Notes under the pieces: generated by a model
Database searches by the model: none
Told to the model about the DNA's origin: nothing
The model's input: only the letters and a program-made list of their open reading frames with translations
Program-made: the position numbers and the translations under genes
Assembly (NCBI RefSeq): GCF_902859765.1
Contig: NZ_CADIJV010000033.1
Span: 1-59,966, forward strand
Length of the DNA stretch: 59,966 nt
Direction of reading: 5' to 3'
Source: Achromobacter pulmonis
GTDB lineage: Bacteria; Pseudomonadota; Gammaproteobacteria; Burkholderiales; Burkholderiaceae_B
In this document: one piece after another, positions 43,546 to 53,665 of the stretch
Layout: every line of letters starts with the position of its first letter
How positions within the stretch are numbered: position 1 is the first letter of the stretch

Positions 43546-46203
43546 ATGCAGGAACGTTACCTCCCCACTACCGTCGAAGCGGCCGCCCACCAAGACTGGC
43601 AGGCCCGCGACGCCTATCTGGTCCATGAACACGCGAAGAACCCGGACGGCTCCGAGAAGCCGAAGTTCTACGCCTGCTCGATGCTGCCTTATCCCAGCGG
43701 CAAGCTGCACATGGGCCACGTGCGCAACTACACCATCAACGACATGATGGCGCGCCAGCTGCGCATGCGGGGCTACAACGTGCTGATGCCGATGGGCTGG
43801 GACGCCTTCGGCATGCCGGCCGAGAACGCCGCCATCAAGTCCAAGGTGCCGCCGGCCAAATGGACCTACGACAACATCGCCTACATGAAGAAGCAGATGA
43901 AGGCGATGGGACTGGCGATCGACTGGTCGCGCGAAATGTGCGCCTGCGACCCCGAGTACTACAAGTGGAACCAGTGGCTGTTCCTGAAGATGCTCGAAAA
44001 GGGCGTCGCCTACCGCAAGACCCAGGTCGTGAACTGGGACCCGGTCGACCAGACCGTGCTGGCCAACGAACAGGTCATCGACGGCCGCGGCTGGCGCTCG
44101 GGCGCGCCGGTCGAAAAACGCGAGATCCCCGGCTACTACCTGCGCATCACCGACTACGCCGATGAATTGCTGGGCGCGGTGCAGAATGACCTGCCCGGCT
44201 GGCCCGAGCGCGTGCGCCTGATGCAGGAAAACTGGATCGGCAAATCCGAGGGCCTGCGCTTCGCCTTCCCGCACCAGATCGCCGGCCAGGACGGCCAATT
44301 GATCCAGGACGGCAAGCTCTACGTCTTCACCACCCGCGCCGACACCATCATGGGCGTGACCTTCTGCGCCGTGGCGCCGGAACACCCCCTGGCGACCCAC
44401 GCCGCGCAGTCGAACCCGGCGCTGGCCTCCTTCATCGAACAATGCAAGCTGGGCGGCACCACCGAGGCCGAACTGGCCACGCGCGAAAAGGAAGGCCTGC
44501 CCACCGGCCTGTTCGTGACGCATCCGGTCACCGGCGACCAGGTCGAGGTCTGGGTCGGCAACTACGTGCTCATGACCTACGGCGACGGCGCCGTGATGGG
44601 CGTGCCCGCTCATGACGAGCGCGACTTCGCCTTTGCCAAGAAGTACAACCTGCCGATCCGCCAGGTCGTGGATGTGGCCGGCAAGGCCTATTCCACCGAC
44701 GCCTGGCAGGAATGGTACGGCGACAAGCAGAGCGGCCGCACCGTCAACTCCGGCAAGTACGACGGCCTGTCGCACAAGGAAGCCGTGGACGCCATTGCCG
44801 CCGACCTGGGCGCGCAAGGCCTGGGCGAAAAGCAGACCACCTGGCGCCTGCGCGACTGGGGCATCTCGCGCCAGCGCTACTGGGGCACCCCGATCCCCAT
44901 CATCCATTGCCCGGACTGCGGCCCGGTGCCGGTCCCCGAAAAGGACCTGCCGGTAGTGCTGCCGGACGACCTGATCCCGGACGGCAGCGGCAACCCGCTG
45001 GCCAAGAATGAAGCCTTCCTGTCGTGCGCCTGCCCCAGCTGCGGCAAGCCGGCACGCCGCGAGACGGACACGATGGACACCTTCGTGGACTCGTCCTGGT
45101 ACTTCATGCGCTACACCTCGCCGGGCAACGACAACGCCATGGTCGACGCCCGCAATGACTACTGGATGCCGATGGACCAGTACATCGGCGGCATCGAGCA
45201 CGCGGTCCTGCACCTGCTGTACGCGCGCTTCTGGACCAAGGTCATGCGCGACATGGGCCTGTTGAACTTCGACGAGCCCTTCACCAAGCTGCTGTGCCAG
45301 GGCATGGTGCTGAACCACATCTACTCGCGCAAGAACGCCCAGGGCGGCATCGAGTATTTCTGGCCCGAGGAAGTCGAAAACGTCTATGACGCGCGCGGCG
45401 CCATCACTGGCGCCAAGCTCAAGGCCGACGGTTCCGACGTGACCTATGGCGGCGTGGGCACGATGTCCAAGTCCAAGAACAACGGCGTCGATCCGCAATC
45501 GCTGATCGACACGCTGGGCGCCGACACGGCCCGCCTGTTCGTCATGTTCGCCAGCCCGCCCGAACAGACCCTCGAATGGTCCGATTCCGGCGTCGAAGGC
45601 TCGAACCGCTTCCTGCGCCGCCTGTGGTCCATCAGCTATGCGCAACGCGACGCCGTTGCCCGCGGCCTGGCCGCCGGCGCCGACTGGACCGATGCGCCCG
45701 CCGCCGTCAAGGACCTGCGCCGCGAGGTCTACAGCCTGCTCAAGCAAGCCGATTACGACTACCAGCGCATCCAATACAACACCGTCGTGTCGGCATGCAT
45801 GAAGATGCTCAACGCCATCGACGACGCCAAGCTGGCGCAAGGCGCGCATGCCGACGCCGCCTACGCCGAAACGCTGGGCGTGCTGCTGCGCGTGCTGTAC
45901 CCGGTGGTGCCGCACATCACCTGGCACCTGTGGCGCGACCTCGGCTACGCAAACGAGCTGGGCGACCTGCTCGACGCGCCGTGGCCGCACGTCGACGAAG
46001 CCGCGCTGGTGGCGGACGAAATCGAACTGATGCTGCAGGTCAACGGCAAGCTGCGCGGCTCGATCCGCGTCGCCGCCAAGGCCGCCAAGGAAGACATCGA
46101 GAAGCTCGCCGCCGCCCAGGATGAAGTCGCCCGCTACCTGGAAGGCCGCCCGCCCAAGCGGGTCATCGTGGTTCCGGGCAAACTGGTCAACGTCGTAGGC
46201 TGA
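43546..46203 (+). CDS. leuS: Leucyl-tRNA synthetase
   Basis: 885 residues, close to the 860-880 usual. HIGH-like HMGH at 55-58, the CP1 editing domain with its T-rich motif ([23 protein letters not shown] near 262, in part), the zinc/leucine-specific inserts, and MSKSK near 640 (TMSKSKNNG). It charges tRNA-Leu and edits mischarged norvaline or isoleucine. The final codon overlaps the lptE start (TGATG). Confidence 0.98.
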   Translation: MQERYLPTTVEAAAHQDWQARDAYLVHEHAKNPDGSEKPKFYACSMLPYPSGKLHMGHVRNYTINDMMARQLRMRGYNVLMPMGWDAFGMPAENAAIKSKVPPAKWTYDNIAYMKKQMKAMGLAIDWSREMCACDPEYYKWNQWLFLKMLEKGVAYRKTQVVNWDPVDQTVLANEQVIDGRGWRSGAPVEKREIPGYYLRITDYADELLGAVQNDLPGWPERVRLMQENWIGKSEGLRFAFPHQIAGQDGQLIQDGKLYVFTTRADTIMGVTFCAVAPEHPLATHAAQSNPALASFIEQCKLGGTTEAELATREKEGLPTGLFVTHPVTGDQVEVWVGNYVLMTYGDGAVMGVPAHDERDFAFAKKYNLPIRQVVDVAGKAYSTDAWQEWYGDKQSGRTVNSGKYDGLSHKEAVDAIAADLGAQGLGEKQTTWRLRDWGISRQRYWGTPIPIIHCPDCGPVPVPEKDLPVVLPDDLIPDGSGNPLAKNEAFLSCACPSCGKPARRETDTMDTFVDSSWYFMRYTSPGNDNAMVDARNDYWMPMDQYIGGIEHAVLHLLYARFWTKVMRDMGLLNFDEPFTKLLCQGMVLNHIYSRKNAQGGIEYFWPEEVENVYDARGAITGAKLKADGSDVTYGGVGTMSKSKNNGVDPQSLIDTLGADTARLFVMFASPPEQTLEWSDSGVEGSNRFLRRLWSISYAQRDAVARGLAAGADWTDAPAAVKDLRREVYSLLKQADYDYQRIQYNTVVSACMKMLNAIDDAKLAQGAHADAAYAETLGVLLRVLYPVVPHITWHLWRDLGYANELGDLLDAPWPHVDEAALVADEIELMLQVNGKLRGSIRVAAKAAKEDIEKLAAAQDEVARYLEGRPPKRVIVVPGKLVNVVG

Positions 46204-46877
46204 TGAGGTCAAGCATGTACTTCGCCGGGCAACAAACGCAATCCCCCCGCCAATCCTGGCTGCTGCGCGGCGCCTGCCTGGCGCTGTTCATGCTGATCTC
46301 GGCCTGCGGTTTCACGCTGCGTGGGGTCACGCCGCTGCCGTTCGATACCCTGTACATCGGCATTCCCGACAACACCCAATTCGGCGCCGACGTGCGCCGC
46401 GCGCTGCGCGCGGCGTCGCCGAACACCAAGCTGGTGCCCGTGCCCAAGGATGCGCAGGCCATCCTGCAGCAGGTCTCCAACGAGCGCACGCTGCGCGAAG
46501 TCTCGCTGAACGCGCAGGGCCGGGTGGAAGAATACGAGCTCGGCATCAACTACACCTTCCGCCTGATCGATGCCGAGGGCCGCGCCCTGATCCCGGACAC
46601 CACGCTGTCGATCTACCGCGAAATGCCGTACGACGACCAGATCGTCCAGGCCAAGCAAGGGCAGATCGAAACGCTCTACAACGCCATGCAACGCGACTTG
46701 GTCTCGCGCCTGCTGCGCCGCATGACCGCGCCGGAAGTGCGCAAGGCATTCGAGAACCGCGAGCAGCGGGGCGAGGACGGCGAGACCCCGCTGTTCGACC
46801 CGACCGCGCCGATGCCGCACAGCACCCCGGCCCCGTGGCAGACGCCGTCCACCACGGACCCGGCCTACACCCGCTGA
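46203..46877 (+). CDS. lptE: LPS-assembly lipoprotein LptE
   Basis: 224 residues from the ATG that overlaps the leuS stop. The lipobox LISAC has the modified Cys35, preceded by a hydrophobic signal (residues 20-34). LptE plugs the LptD barrel in the outer membrane. The order leuS-lptE-holA is conserved in proteobacteria. The Pro-rich C-terminus (about 190-224) is an extension compared with Escherichia coli. Confidence 0.95.
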   Translation: MRSSMYFAGQQTQSPRQSWLLRGACLALFMLISACGFTLRGVTPLPFDTLYIGIPDNTQFGADVRRALRAASPNTKLVPVPKDAQAILQQVSNERTLREVSLNAQGRVEEYELGINYTFRLIDAEGRALIPDTTLSIYREMPYDDQIVQAKQGQIETLYNAMQRDLVSRLLRRMTAPEVRKAFENREQRGEDGETPLFDPTAPMPHSTPAPWQTPSTTDPAYTR

Positions 46878-46880
46878 CCG

Positions 46881-47939
46881 ATGGCACACCCCCTGGACGC
46901 GGATCGCCTGGCCGACCACCTGCAGCGGGCAGGCGACCGCCTCGCCCCGCTGTATACGGTATCGGGCGACGAGCCGCTCCTGGTGACCGAAGCCGTGGAC
47001 GCGCTGCGCGCCGCCGGCCGCAACGCGGGCTACACCGAACGCCTGTCGATGGTGATGGACGCGCGCAGCGACTGGAGCGCGGTTATCGCCGCGACCCAGA
47101 GCGTGTCGCTGTTCGGCGACCGCCGCATCCTCGAACTCAAGATTCCCACCGGCAAGCCCGGCAAGTCCGGCGCGGACACGCTGGCGCGGCTGGCCGAGCA
47201 GGCTGAAAAACAGGCCGACAATCCCGATACCCTGATCCTGGTCGCCCTGCCGCGCCTGGACAAGGCCACCCGCGAAAGCCGCTGGATGCAGGCCTTGAGC
47301 CGCGGCGGCATGACGGTCGACATCGCCAATGTCGAACGCGGCCGCCTGCCCGCCTGGGTCGGCCAGCGCCTGGCGCGCCAGAACCAGCGCGCCGACAACG
47401 CCACGCTGCAGTGGATGGCCGACAAGGTCGAAGGCAACCTGCTGGCCGCGCACCAGGAAATCCAGAAACTCGGCCTGCTCTATCCCGAAGGCCAACTGGC
47501 GGCCGAAGACGTCGAGCGCGCCGTGCTCAATGTCGCCCGCTACGACGTGTTCGGCCTGCGCGACGCCATGTTGGCCGGCGACATCGCCCGCACCATCCGC
47601 ATGATCGACGGCCTGCGCGCCGAAGGCGAAGCCCTGCCGCTGGTCCTGTGGGCGGTGGGCGAAGAGATCCGCCTGCTGGCGCGCGTGGCCGAAGCCCGCA
47701 GCCTGGGCCAGGACGTCAACGGCCTGATGCGCCGGCTGCGCATCTTCGGCGCCCACGAACGCCTGGCGTTGCAGGCGCTGGGCCGGGTCCGTCCCGACGT
47801 CTGGCCCGCCGCGGTGCAACATGCGCACGAGGTCGACCGCCTCATCAAGGGCTTGTCGGTGCCAGGCAGACTGTCCGACCCCTGGGAAGAAATGACCCGC
47901 CTGGCCCTGCGCGTGGCCGCGGCCGGCACACGACCGTGA
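46881..47939 (+). CDS. holA: DNA polymerase III subunit delta
   Basis: 352 residues, normal length. Features of the clamp-loader delta fold: the N-terminal [17 protein letters not shown] near 31, the [12 protein letters not shown] strand near 75, and the helical collar domain after about 215. It opens the beta clamp. The start follows lptE by three bases. It is followed by an 88-base gap to proA. Confidence 0.96.
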   Translation: MAHPLDADRLADHLQRAGDRLAPLYTVSGDEPLLVTEAVDALRAAGRNAGYTERLSMVMDARSDWSAVIAATQSVSLFGDRRILELKIPTGKPGKSGADTLARLAEQAEKQADNPDTLILVALPRLDKATRESRWMQALSRGGMTVDIANVERGRLPAWVGQRLARQNQRADNATLQWMADKVEGNLLAAHQEIQKLGLLYPEGQLAAEDVERAVLNVARYDVFGLRDAMLAGDIARTIRMIDGLRAEGEALPLVLWAVGEEIRLLARVAEARSLGQDVNGLMRRLRIFGAHERLALQALGRVRPDVWPAAVQHAHEVDRLIKGLSVPGRLSDPWEEMTRLALRVAAAGTRP

Positions 47940-48000
47940 TGGCGGCCCCGGCCGCCTCGTCCTCCCGGCCACGGGCCGGATAAACTATCCCCATCCGCCA

Positions 48001-48023
48001 GCGGCTTTCCGCCGCCTTTTTTT
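48001..48023 (+). terminator. Terminator-like hairpin just before proA
   Basis: GCGGC (48001-48005), loop TTTCC, GCCGC (48011-48015), then CTTTTTTT. It sits five bases before the proA start. It may end the leuS-lptE-holA transcript, or attenuate proA. Confidence 0.55.
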
Positions 48024-48027
48024 CACT

Positions 48028-49308
48028 ATGAACGACGCCGTCATGTCCTCGTCCTCCATCGAACAAGCCATGTTGACCCTGGGCGAGAATGCGCGCAGGG
48101 CCTCACGCGCCATGATGCGCGCCCACAGCGCCGCCAAGAACCAGGCCCTGCTGGCAATGGCCGAGGCACTGGCCGCGAACCAGGCCGAATTGCTGGCCGC
48201 CAACGCCAAGGACGTGGCCGCCGCGCGCGCCAACGGCCTGGAGCCGGCCCTGCTCGACCGCCTGACGCTGTCGGAAAAAACCCTGGCCCACATGGCCGAG
48301 GGCCTGCGCCAGATCGCCGCGCTGCCCGACCCGGTCGGCAGCATCAGCGCAACCAGCGTGCGTCCCAATGGCATGCGGGTGGCGCAGATGCGCGTGCCGC
48401 TGGGCGTGATCGGTATCATTTACGAGTCCCGCCCCAATGTCACCATCGACGCGGCCGCGCTGTGCCTGAAGTCCGGCAACGCCGCCATCCTGCGCGGTGG
48501 CAGCGAGGCCTTGCACTCCAATGTGGCGCTGGGCCGCATCGTCCAGCAGGGCCTGGCCGCCGCCGGCCTGCCGCAGGACGCGGTGCAGGTGGTCGCCACG
48601 GCCGACCGCGCCGCGGTCGGCAAGCTCATCACCATGACCGAACACATCGACGTCATCGTGCCGCGTGGCGGCAAGGGCCTGATCGCCCGCCTCTCGCAGG
48701 AAGCGCGCGTGCCGCTCATCAAGCACCTGGATGGCAATTGCCACGTCTACATCGACGCCGCCGCCGATCCGGACAAGGCCCATGCCATCGCCTTCAATGC
48801 CAAGACCTACCGCTATGGCATCTGCGGCGCCATGGAGACCCTGCTGGTGGACGCCGTGGCCGCCGTCTCGATCCTGCCGAGTCTGGCCGCGGCGCTGACC
48901 GAGCACGGCGTTGAACTGCGAGGCTGTCCGCGCACGCTGGCGCTGCTGCCGCATGCCAAGCTGGCCACTGACGAAGACTGGGGCACCGAGTACCTGGGTC
49001 CGATCCTGGCGATCCGCATCGTTGACTCGCTCGATGACGCCATCGAGCACATTGCGCGCTGGGGCTCCGGCCACACCGACGCCATCGTCACCGAGGACCT
49101 GTCCGCCGCGCAGCGGTTCCAGCGCGAGGTCGATTCCAGCTCGGTCTACGTCAACCTGCCTACCTGCTTCGCCGACGGCTACGAATATGGCCTGGGCGCC
49201 GAGATCGGCATCTCCACCAACCGGCTGCACGCGCGCGGTCCGGTCGGCCTGGAGGGCCTGACCACGCTCAAGTGGGTACTGACCGGCGAAGGCCAGACCC
49301 GCGGCTGA
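48028..49308 (+). CDS. proA: Gamma-glutamyl phosphate reductase
   Basis: 426 residues. The aldehyde dehydrogenase-fold motif [12 protein letters not shown] carries the catalytic Cys266; the substrate/NADPH regions [19 protein letters not shown] near 130 and [13 protein letters not shown] near 206 are present. It converts gamma-glutamyl phosphate to glutamate semialdehyde for proline. A start 15 bases later (MSSSSIEQ) is possible; neither has a ribosome site, and a terminator-like stem lies just upstream. Confidence 0.96.
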   Translation: MNDAVMSSSSIEQAMLTLGENARRASRAMMRAHSAAKNQALLAMAEALAANQAELLAANAKDVAAARANGLEPALLDRLTLSEKTLAHMAEGLRQIAALPDPVGSISATSVRPNGMRVAQMRVPLGVIGIIYESRPNVTIDAAALCLKSGNAAILRGGSEALHSNVALGRIVQQGLAAAGLPQDAVQVVATADRAAVGKLITMTEHIDVIVPRGGKGLIARLSQEARVPLIKHLDGNCHVYIDAAADPDKAHAIAFNAKTYRYGICGAMETLLVDAVAAVSILPSLAAALTEHGVELRGCPRTLALLPHAKLATDEDWGTEYLGPILAIRIVDSLDDAIEHIARWGSGHTDAIVTEDLSAAQRFQREVDSSSVYVNLPTCFADGYEYGLGAEIGISTNRLHARGPVGLEGLTTLKWVLTGEGQTRG

Positions 49309-49361
49309 GTCGTCTCTATCACCTTCTGTCTGCGGTACCGCCGCGTCTTATCGGAACTTCC

Positions 49362-49742
49362 ATGCATTCACCCGCCATGGCCATGGCCTTCAGCCTTTTC
49401 GTGCTGTGTTTCATCACCTGCTCGCTGTGCGGCCTGGTTCTGTTCTTCGTCAAGAGCAAACAGATCAACGCCACCCTCAAGCACCCCTACCTGCAGCATC
49501 GTCCGTTCGAACGCTACCCACTGGCGATCAAGGCGGCCATCATGCTGGACTATTTCTTCCGCCTGATGTTTCCGGGCACCCGCTTCTGGCTCATTGGCAA
49601 TGCCAATGAGCTATTGGCCCACGTCGACCCCAAGAAAACGCCGCTGGCCCTGAAATGGCCCATCGTCGGCTTCTGGGGCGCATGCTGGCTCGGCCTGATC
49701 GCCATGATCGTCCTGTGGACCTTGTTGTTCCTGGGAACGTGA
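49362..49742 (+). CDS. Small inner-membrane protein of unknown function
   Basis: 126 residues. Two membrane segments, about residues 6-28 and 99-123, flank a basic soluble loop with KQINATLKHPYLQHRPFERY. I do not recognise a family by name; similar short proteins next to proA occur in Bordetella and Achromobacter as I recall. It follows proA after 53 bases, and the hydratase gene starts five bases after its stop. Confidence 0.7.
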   Translation: MHSPAMAMAFSLFVLCFITCSLCGLVLFFVKSKQINATLKHPYLQHRPFERYPLAIKAAIMLDYFFRLMFPGTRFWLIGNANELLAHVDPKKTPLALKWPIVGFWGACWLGLIAMIVLWTLLFLGT

Positions 49743-49747
49743 CGCGC

Positions 49748-50536
49748 ATGCAACTCCAGATCGAGGACTATCCCGGCTGTGCCGAAGCGGCCCGCACGCT
49801 GATCGCGGCCCGCGAGTCCGGCCTCGCGGGCCCTCGGTTACCCGCGGCCTGCCGTCCGCAGAACCAGGGTCAGGCCCTGGCGGTGCAGTTGCGCACCGCC
49901 CAACTGCTGCGCGAAACACGCCAGGACAGCATTGCGGCCTGGAAGAGCGCCTTGCCCACGCCCGAAAAAACCGTGGTGGCGCCCATCTACGCCTCGACCA
50001 TGGCATGGGCAGGCACCGTGCCGGCCCAAGCCCAAGCGCCAGTCGTGCGCATCGAGCCGGAAATCGCCTTCGAATTGGCGCGTGACCTGCCCGCCCGCGA
50101 AGAACCCTACAGCCATGCCGATGTCGATGCCGCCATCGGAGGGGCCCGGCTGGCACTGGAAGTGCTGGGGTGCCGCTACGCGGCGCCCGAACATGCCAGC
50201 CTGCCGGAACTGCTGGCCGATCACATGTTCAATGCCGGCCTGGTGCTGGGACCACGCATTGCCTCGCCCGACGCCGCTCCCGCCAGCATGACCCTCACCT
50301 TGTCGGTCGATGGCGCCGAAATCGAGCAGCACGCCGGCATCCATCCCAACAACCAGGCCAAGGCCGGCCTGTACTGGCTCGCCAATTTCCTGCGCGCGCA
50401 AGGCCTGGGCCTGAGCGCTGGCCAGCATGTCATCACCGGCTCGTATGCCGGCTTCCTGGACGTGCCCGCCAATCGCGACATCGAGCTCGCCTATGGCGAC
50501 CTCGGCATCTTGAAACTGCGATTCGCCACCGGTTAA
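49748..50536 (+). CDS. 2-keto-4-pentenoate hydratase-like (fumarylacetoacetase fold)
   Basis: 262 residues. MhpD-type features: RIEPEIAFELARDLPAREEP near 98, DVDAAIGGARLALEV and GDLGILKLRF at the end, with LPELLADHMFNAGLVLGP in the middle. The family hydrates 2-oxopent-4-enoate in aromatic meta-cleavage. No other meta-cleavage genes are near, so its real substrate is uncertain. The start follows the small membrane protein by five bases. Confidence 0.85.
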   Translation: MQLQIEDYPGCAEAARTLIAARESGLAGPRLPAACRPQNQGQALAVQLRTAQLLRETRQDSIAAWKSALPTPEKTVVAPIYASTMAWAGTVPAQAQAPVVRIEPEIAFELARDLPAREEPYSHADVDAAIGGARLALEVLGCRYAAPEHASLPELLADHMFNAGLVLGPRIASPDAAPASMTLTLSVDGAEIEQHAGIHPNNQAKAGLYWLANFLRAQGLGLSAGQHVITGSYAGFLDVPANRDIELAYGDLGILKLRFATG

Positions 50537-50568
50537 GCTGGAAGCCGTTCCTGCCCACGGCCTCGTCC

Positions 50569-51090
50569 ATGCTCACCCTGCGCCCCTTCTCGACTCGCGA
50601 CTACCCCCTGCTTGCCAGTTGGTTCCACAGTCTGGCCGACGTGGTGCAATGGGGAGGCTCGCACTTGTCATTTCCCTTGACGCCGGCCGACCTGGACGCC
50701 ATGCAACGGGAAGGCCAGGCACAGCCGCCGTCGCGCCGCTGCTGGATGGCGTGCCGCGACGGCGCGCCTATCGGCCACGCGCAACTGGCCTATGAGTGGC
50801 ACGATGGCAACGCCCGCCTGGGCCGTGTCGCGATTGCCCCGGACGCCCGTGGTCAGGGGTTGGCGCGGCCGATGGTGGCGCTGATGGTCGCCGAGGCCTT
50901 CGCCACGCCGGGCATCGAACGCCTGGAACTGAACGTCTACATGTTCAATACCCCCGCGATCCGGACCTACGAAGCCCTGGGCTTCACGCTGGAAGGCGTG
51001 AGACGCTCGGCCACGCGCGCCGGCAAGGAACGCTGGGATACCGGCATGATGGGATTGCTGCGTTCCGAATGGCGCGGCACGGCCGGCTGA
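50569..51090 (+). CDS. GNAT-family N-acetyltransferase
   Basis: 173 residues. The acetyl-CoA motif RVAIAPDARGQGLARPMV near 86 (R/Q-x-x-G-x-G/A) and NTPAIRTYEALGFTLEG near 132 are typical of RimJ/RimL-like members. It acetylates a small amine, peptide or antibiotic. It stands 32 bases after the hydratase gene. The acceptor is unknown. Confidence 0.85.
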   Translation: MLTLRPFSTRDYPLLASWFHSLADVVQWGGSHLSFPLTPADLDAMQREGQAQPPSRRCWMACRDGAPIGHAQLAYEWHDGNARLGRVAIAPDARGQGLARPMVALMVAEAFATPGIERLELNVYMFNTPAIRTYEALGFTLEGVRRSATRAGKERWDTGMMGLLRSEWRGTAG

Positions 51091-51155
51091 AGCGCCGGCC
51101 AGCCCGGTAACCCCGAGCTTGCAGCCGGCCACCACCGGCCATGGCTCCGCCCGCC

Positions 51156-52559
51156 TCAGCCCACTGCCGGTTCCGCGATCGTGACCAGGGGACCAGCCGC
51201 TTCGATGGCCTCGCCCGCCGCCAGGCATAGATCTTCCCGGTAGCGCCCGGCCACCACCTGCACCCCCACGGGTCGATCGGCGGCACTTCCCATGGCCACC
51301 GATAGCCCCGGCAGGCCCATGAAAGGCAAGCCGATCTGCGTCATCTGCGCGCGCCAGACCCGCTCGTAGGCCGCCTCGCCCTGCAGGTCGAGATGGTCGG
51401 TGAACGGCAGTTCGGCCGACACCGGTAGCAACAACACCGGATATTCGGCCAGGAACACTTCCCATGAGCGCGTGAGCGTCGCGCGGCGCGTCAGCACCGC
51501 CGAAAACTGCGCCATGTCCATGCCGGCCACGCGCGCGCGCTGGCCCTCCAGCGCGGTCAGCGCGCCGCGGTCGCCTTCCTTGCGCGCCGCCTCGAGCATG
51601 GCCTCGTAGCCATCGGCCATCCACATGCGAATCTGCAGGTCGGCAGCTTCCCGCAAGGGCGGCACGCTGTCGATCGTGTCCACCGACCAGCCGGCCTCGC
51701 TCAAGCGCCTGGCCGCCTCCTGCAAGGCCTTGACCACCGCGGGATCGGTGTCCATGCCATCGGGATTCAGGCACAGCGCCGCCCGGCGCGGCACGGCGGG
51801 CCCGGTCAGCGGCGCCGGCACCCACCAGGGGTCGCGTGCATCGGGCGCGGACAGGGCGGCCAGGCCCACCCGCAGGTCAGCGATCCGACGCCCCAACGGC
51901 CCCGACACCGCCGTGATCTGGCCGCCGATGGTGCGTTCGGGCAAGGCCGCGTTGTAGGCGGCCACACGCCCCAGCGAGGGGCGCAGGCCGTGCACGCCGC
52001 AGGCATAGGCCGGATAGCGGATGGAGCCGGCGATGTCGGTGCCATGCGCCAGATGTCCGATGCCCGCCGCCACCGCCGCCGCCGCGCCACCGGAGGATCC
52101 TCCCGGCGTCAGCGCGGGATTGCGCGGATTGCGCGTGTCGCCATGCAGCAGGTTACCGGTGAACCAGCGCAGCGAGAACGCCGGCGTGTTGGTGCGGCCG
52201 ACGATCACGGCGCCGGCGCGGCGCAGGTTGTCGACCACGGGATTGTTGACGCGGGCAAGCAGGTCTTTCTGCAGCGTCACGCCGTTGGTGGTGGCATAGC
52301 CAGCCTGGTCGACGTTGACCTTGACCGTCACCGGCACGCCGGCCAGCACGCCGGGATCATCACCGCGCGCCAACGCCCGGTCGATCTCGGCAGCCTGGGC
52401 CAGTGTGTCATCGGGACGATGATCGACCACGGCGTTGATCCGGGGATTCACGTCTTGCAAGCGCGCCAGCGCGCTGCGCGCGGCCTCCACCGCGGAAACG
52501 TCGCGCCGGCGGACAAGGGCGGCAAGCTCTACTGCGGACAAACGCCAAAGATCGGACAC
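51156..52559 (-). CDS. Amidase (amidase signature family)
   Basis: 467 residues from the GTG at 52559 (CAGGAG six bases before), in preference to an ATG 13 codons upstream. The Ser-cisSer-Lys triad regions are visible: VTVKVNVDQAGYATT near 74 (Lys), TPGGSSGGAAAAVAAG near 145 (nucleophile loop) and GTDIAGSIRYPA near 168 (Ser in the DxxGSxR form). It hydrolyses carboxamides or aryl amides in the cytoplasm. It stands alone between the GNAT gene and a LysR gene. Confidence 0.9.
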   Translation of the reverse strand: MSDLWRLSAVELAALVRRRDVSAVEAARSALARLQDVNPRINAVVDHRPDDTLAQAAEIDRALARGDDPGVLAGVPVTVKVNVDQAGYATTNGVTLQKDLLARVNNPVVDNLRRAGAVIVGRTNTPAFSLRWFTGNLLHGDTRNPRNPALTPGGSSGGAAAAVAAGIGHLAHGTDIAGSIRYPAYACGVHGLRPSLGRVAAYNAALPERTIGGQITAVSGPLGRRIADLRVGLAALSAPDARDPWWVPAPLTGPAVPRRAALCLNPDGMDTDPAVVKALQEAARRLSEAGWSVDTIDSVPPLREAADLQIRMWMADGYEAMLEAARKEGDRGALTALEGQRARVAGMDMAQFSAVLTRRATLTRSWEVFLAEYPVLLLPVSAELPFTDHLDLQGEAAYERVWRAQMTQIGLPFMGLPGLSVAMGSAADRPVGVQVVAGRYREDLCLAAGEAIEAAGPLVTIAEPAVG

Positions 52560-52650
52560 GCGGCACTCCTGTTGCAAGAGGGGAAGCAGCGCCACCATGG
52601 CGCCGGATGGTCAACCTTAGCGCCCCTTGCCATGCGCCACAAGCCACGGG

Positions 52651-53538
52651 TTACCGCAGCCCGCGCGCGCGCGAGTCTTCCTCGAACACCTCGATGATGG
52701 CATCGGCCATGGCCCGCACACGCGCCGTGCGGTTCAGGTCGCCATGCATCACCAGCCACAGCTCATAGGACTCGCTCCGGTTCGGCCAGATCCGCACCAG
52801 GTCCGGATACTGCGGCGCCATGTGAACCGGCAGCTCGCCGATCCCCAGCCCCGCCGCCACCGCCTCGATGATCATCACGCCGGAATTCAGTTCCATTGCG
52901 ATACGGCCATTGCCGGTCGGCTCGCCGCAGAAGGTATCGGACCAGCCAGGCAGCACCGCCTGCTGGTAGGTCACGAGCGTATGGCCGGCGAATGCGGTGC
53001 CGGGGCGCGGCTCGCCATGCGCCTTGACATAGGATTTCGATGCATACAGGCCGACCTCGCGCCGTGCCAGTAGACGGTGGATCAGGTCGGGACTGTCCGG
53101 CTTGACGTTGCGGATCGCCAGATCGGCCTCGCGCCGCGTCAGGTTGCTCAACTGGATCGACGTTGACAACGAGACGCGGATATCGGGATGTTGCCCGTGC
53201 AGCCGGCGTACGGCTTGCATGATGTAGTAACTGGCCACGGTCTCGGATGCCGCCACCCGCACCACGCCCGAGAGCCGGTGATCCAGTCCCTGCATCTGGC
53301 GCTGCAACTGATCGGCGGCCAGTTCCATCCGTTCGGCCGCGGCAAAGGCCTGTTCGCCCGCGGCGGTCGGCACGTAGCCCGATGGCGTGCGCAGGAACAG
53401 TCGCGCATCCAGCGACGCCTCCAGCGCCGCCAGCCGCCGCCCCGCCGTGGCCTGGTCGATCTGCAACAGCGCGGCCGCGCCGCGCAGGGTGCCATTGCGA
53501 TAAATCGCCAGGAAGATACGCGCATTGTCCCAATCCAT
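52651..53538 (-). CDS. LysR-family regulator of the divergent exporter
   Basis: 295 residues from MDWDNARIFLAIYRNG. The helix-turn-helix is at about residues 1-60 (GTLRGAAALLQIDQATAGRR), then the effector domain. It is divergent from a 14-segment drug exporter across a 127-base region with a perfect palindrome and an extra half site, a typical layout of local control. The effector is not known. Confidence 0.9.
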   Translation of the reverse strand: MDWDNARIFLAIYRNGTLRGAAALLQIDQATAGRRLAALEASLDARLFLRTPSGYVPTAAGEQAFAAAERMELAADQLQRQMQGLDHRLSGVVRVAASETVASYYIMQAVRRLHGQHPDIRVSLSTSIQLSNLTRREADLAIRNVKPDSPDLIHRLLARREVGLYASKSYVKAHGEPRPGTAFAGHTLVTYQQAVLPGWSDTFCGEPTGNGRIAMELNSGVMIIEAVAAGLGIGELPVHMAPQYPDLVRIWPNRSESYELWLVMHGDLNRTARVRAMADAIIEVFEEDSRARGLR

Positions 53539-53567
53539 CGGTCTGGCCGCTCCCACGAGGTCCGGAT

Positions 53568-53583
53568 GATGCAAATTTGCATC
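53568..53583. promoter_or_regulatory. Perfect 16-bp palindrome, probable LysR operator
   Basis: GATGCAAATTTGCATC is its own reverse complement; a half site TTTGCATC recurs at 53608-53615, 25 bases nearer the exporter. Both lie between the LysR gene and the divergent exporter. The pattern fits a recognition site plus an activation half site. Confidence 0.72.
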
Positions 53584-53665
53584 CCAATCAAGCAATTATT
53601 CCTCTTTTTTGCATCAAGGAAAAATCCTAACCTGTGCGTCTTGGCAAGTTCCCCGGAAGTCCCCC

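Noticed and set aside
43456-46212. A 918-codon open frame on the minus strand opposite leuS
   Set aside because: It mirrors leuS exactly; long antisense frames are expected in this GC-rich codon usage. It has no motif and its composition (His/Gln/Val/Gly rich) is typical of an antisense shadow.
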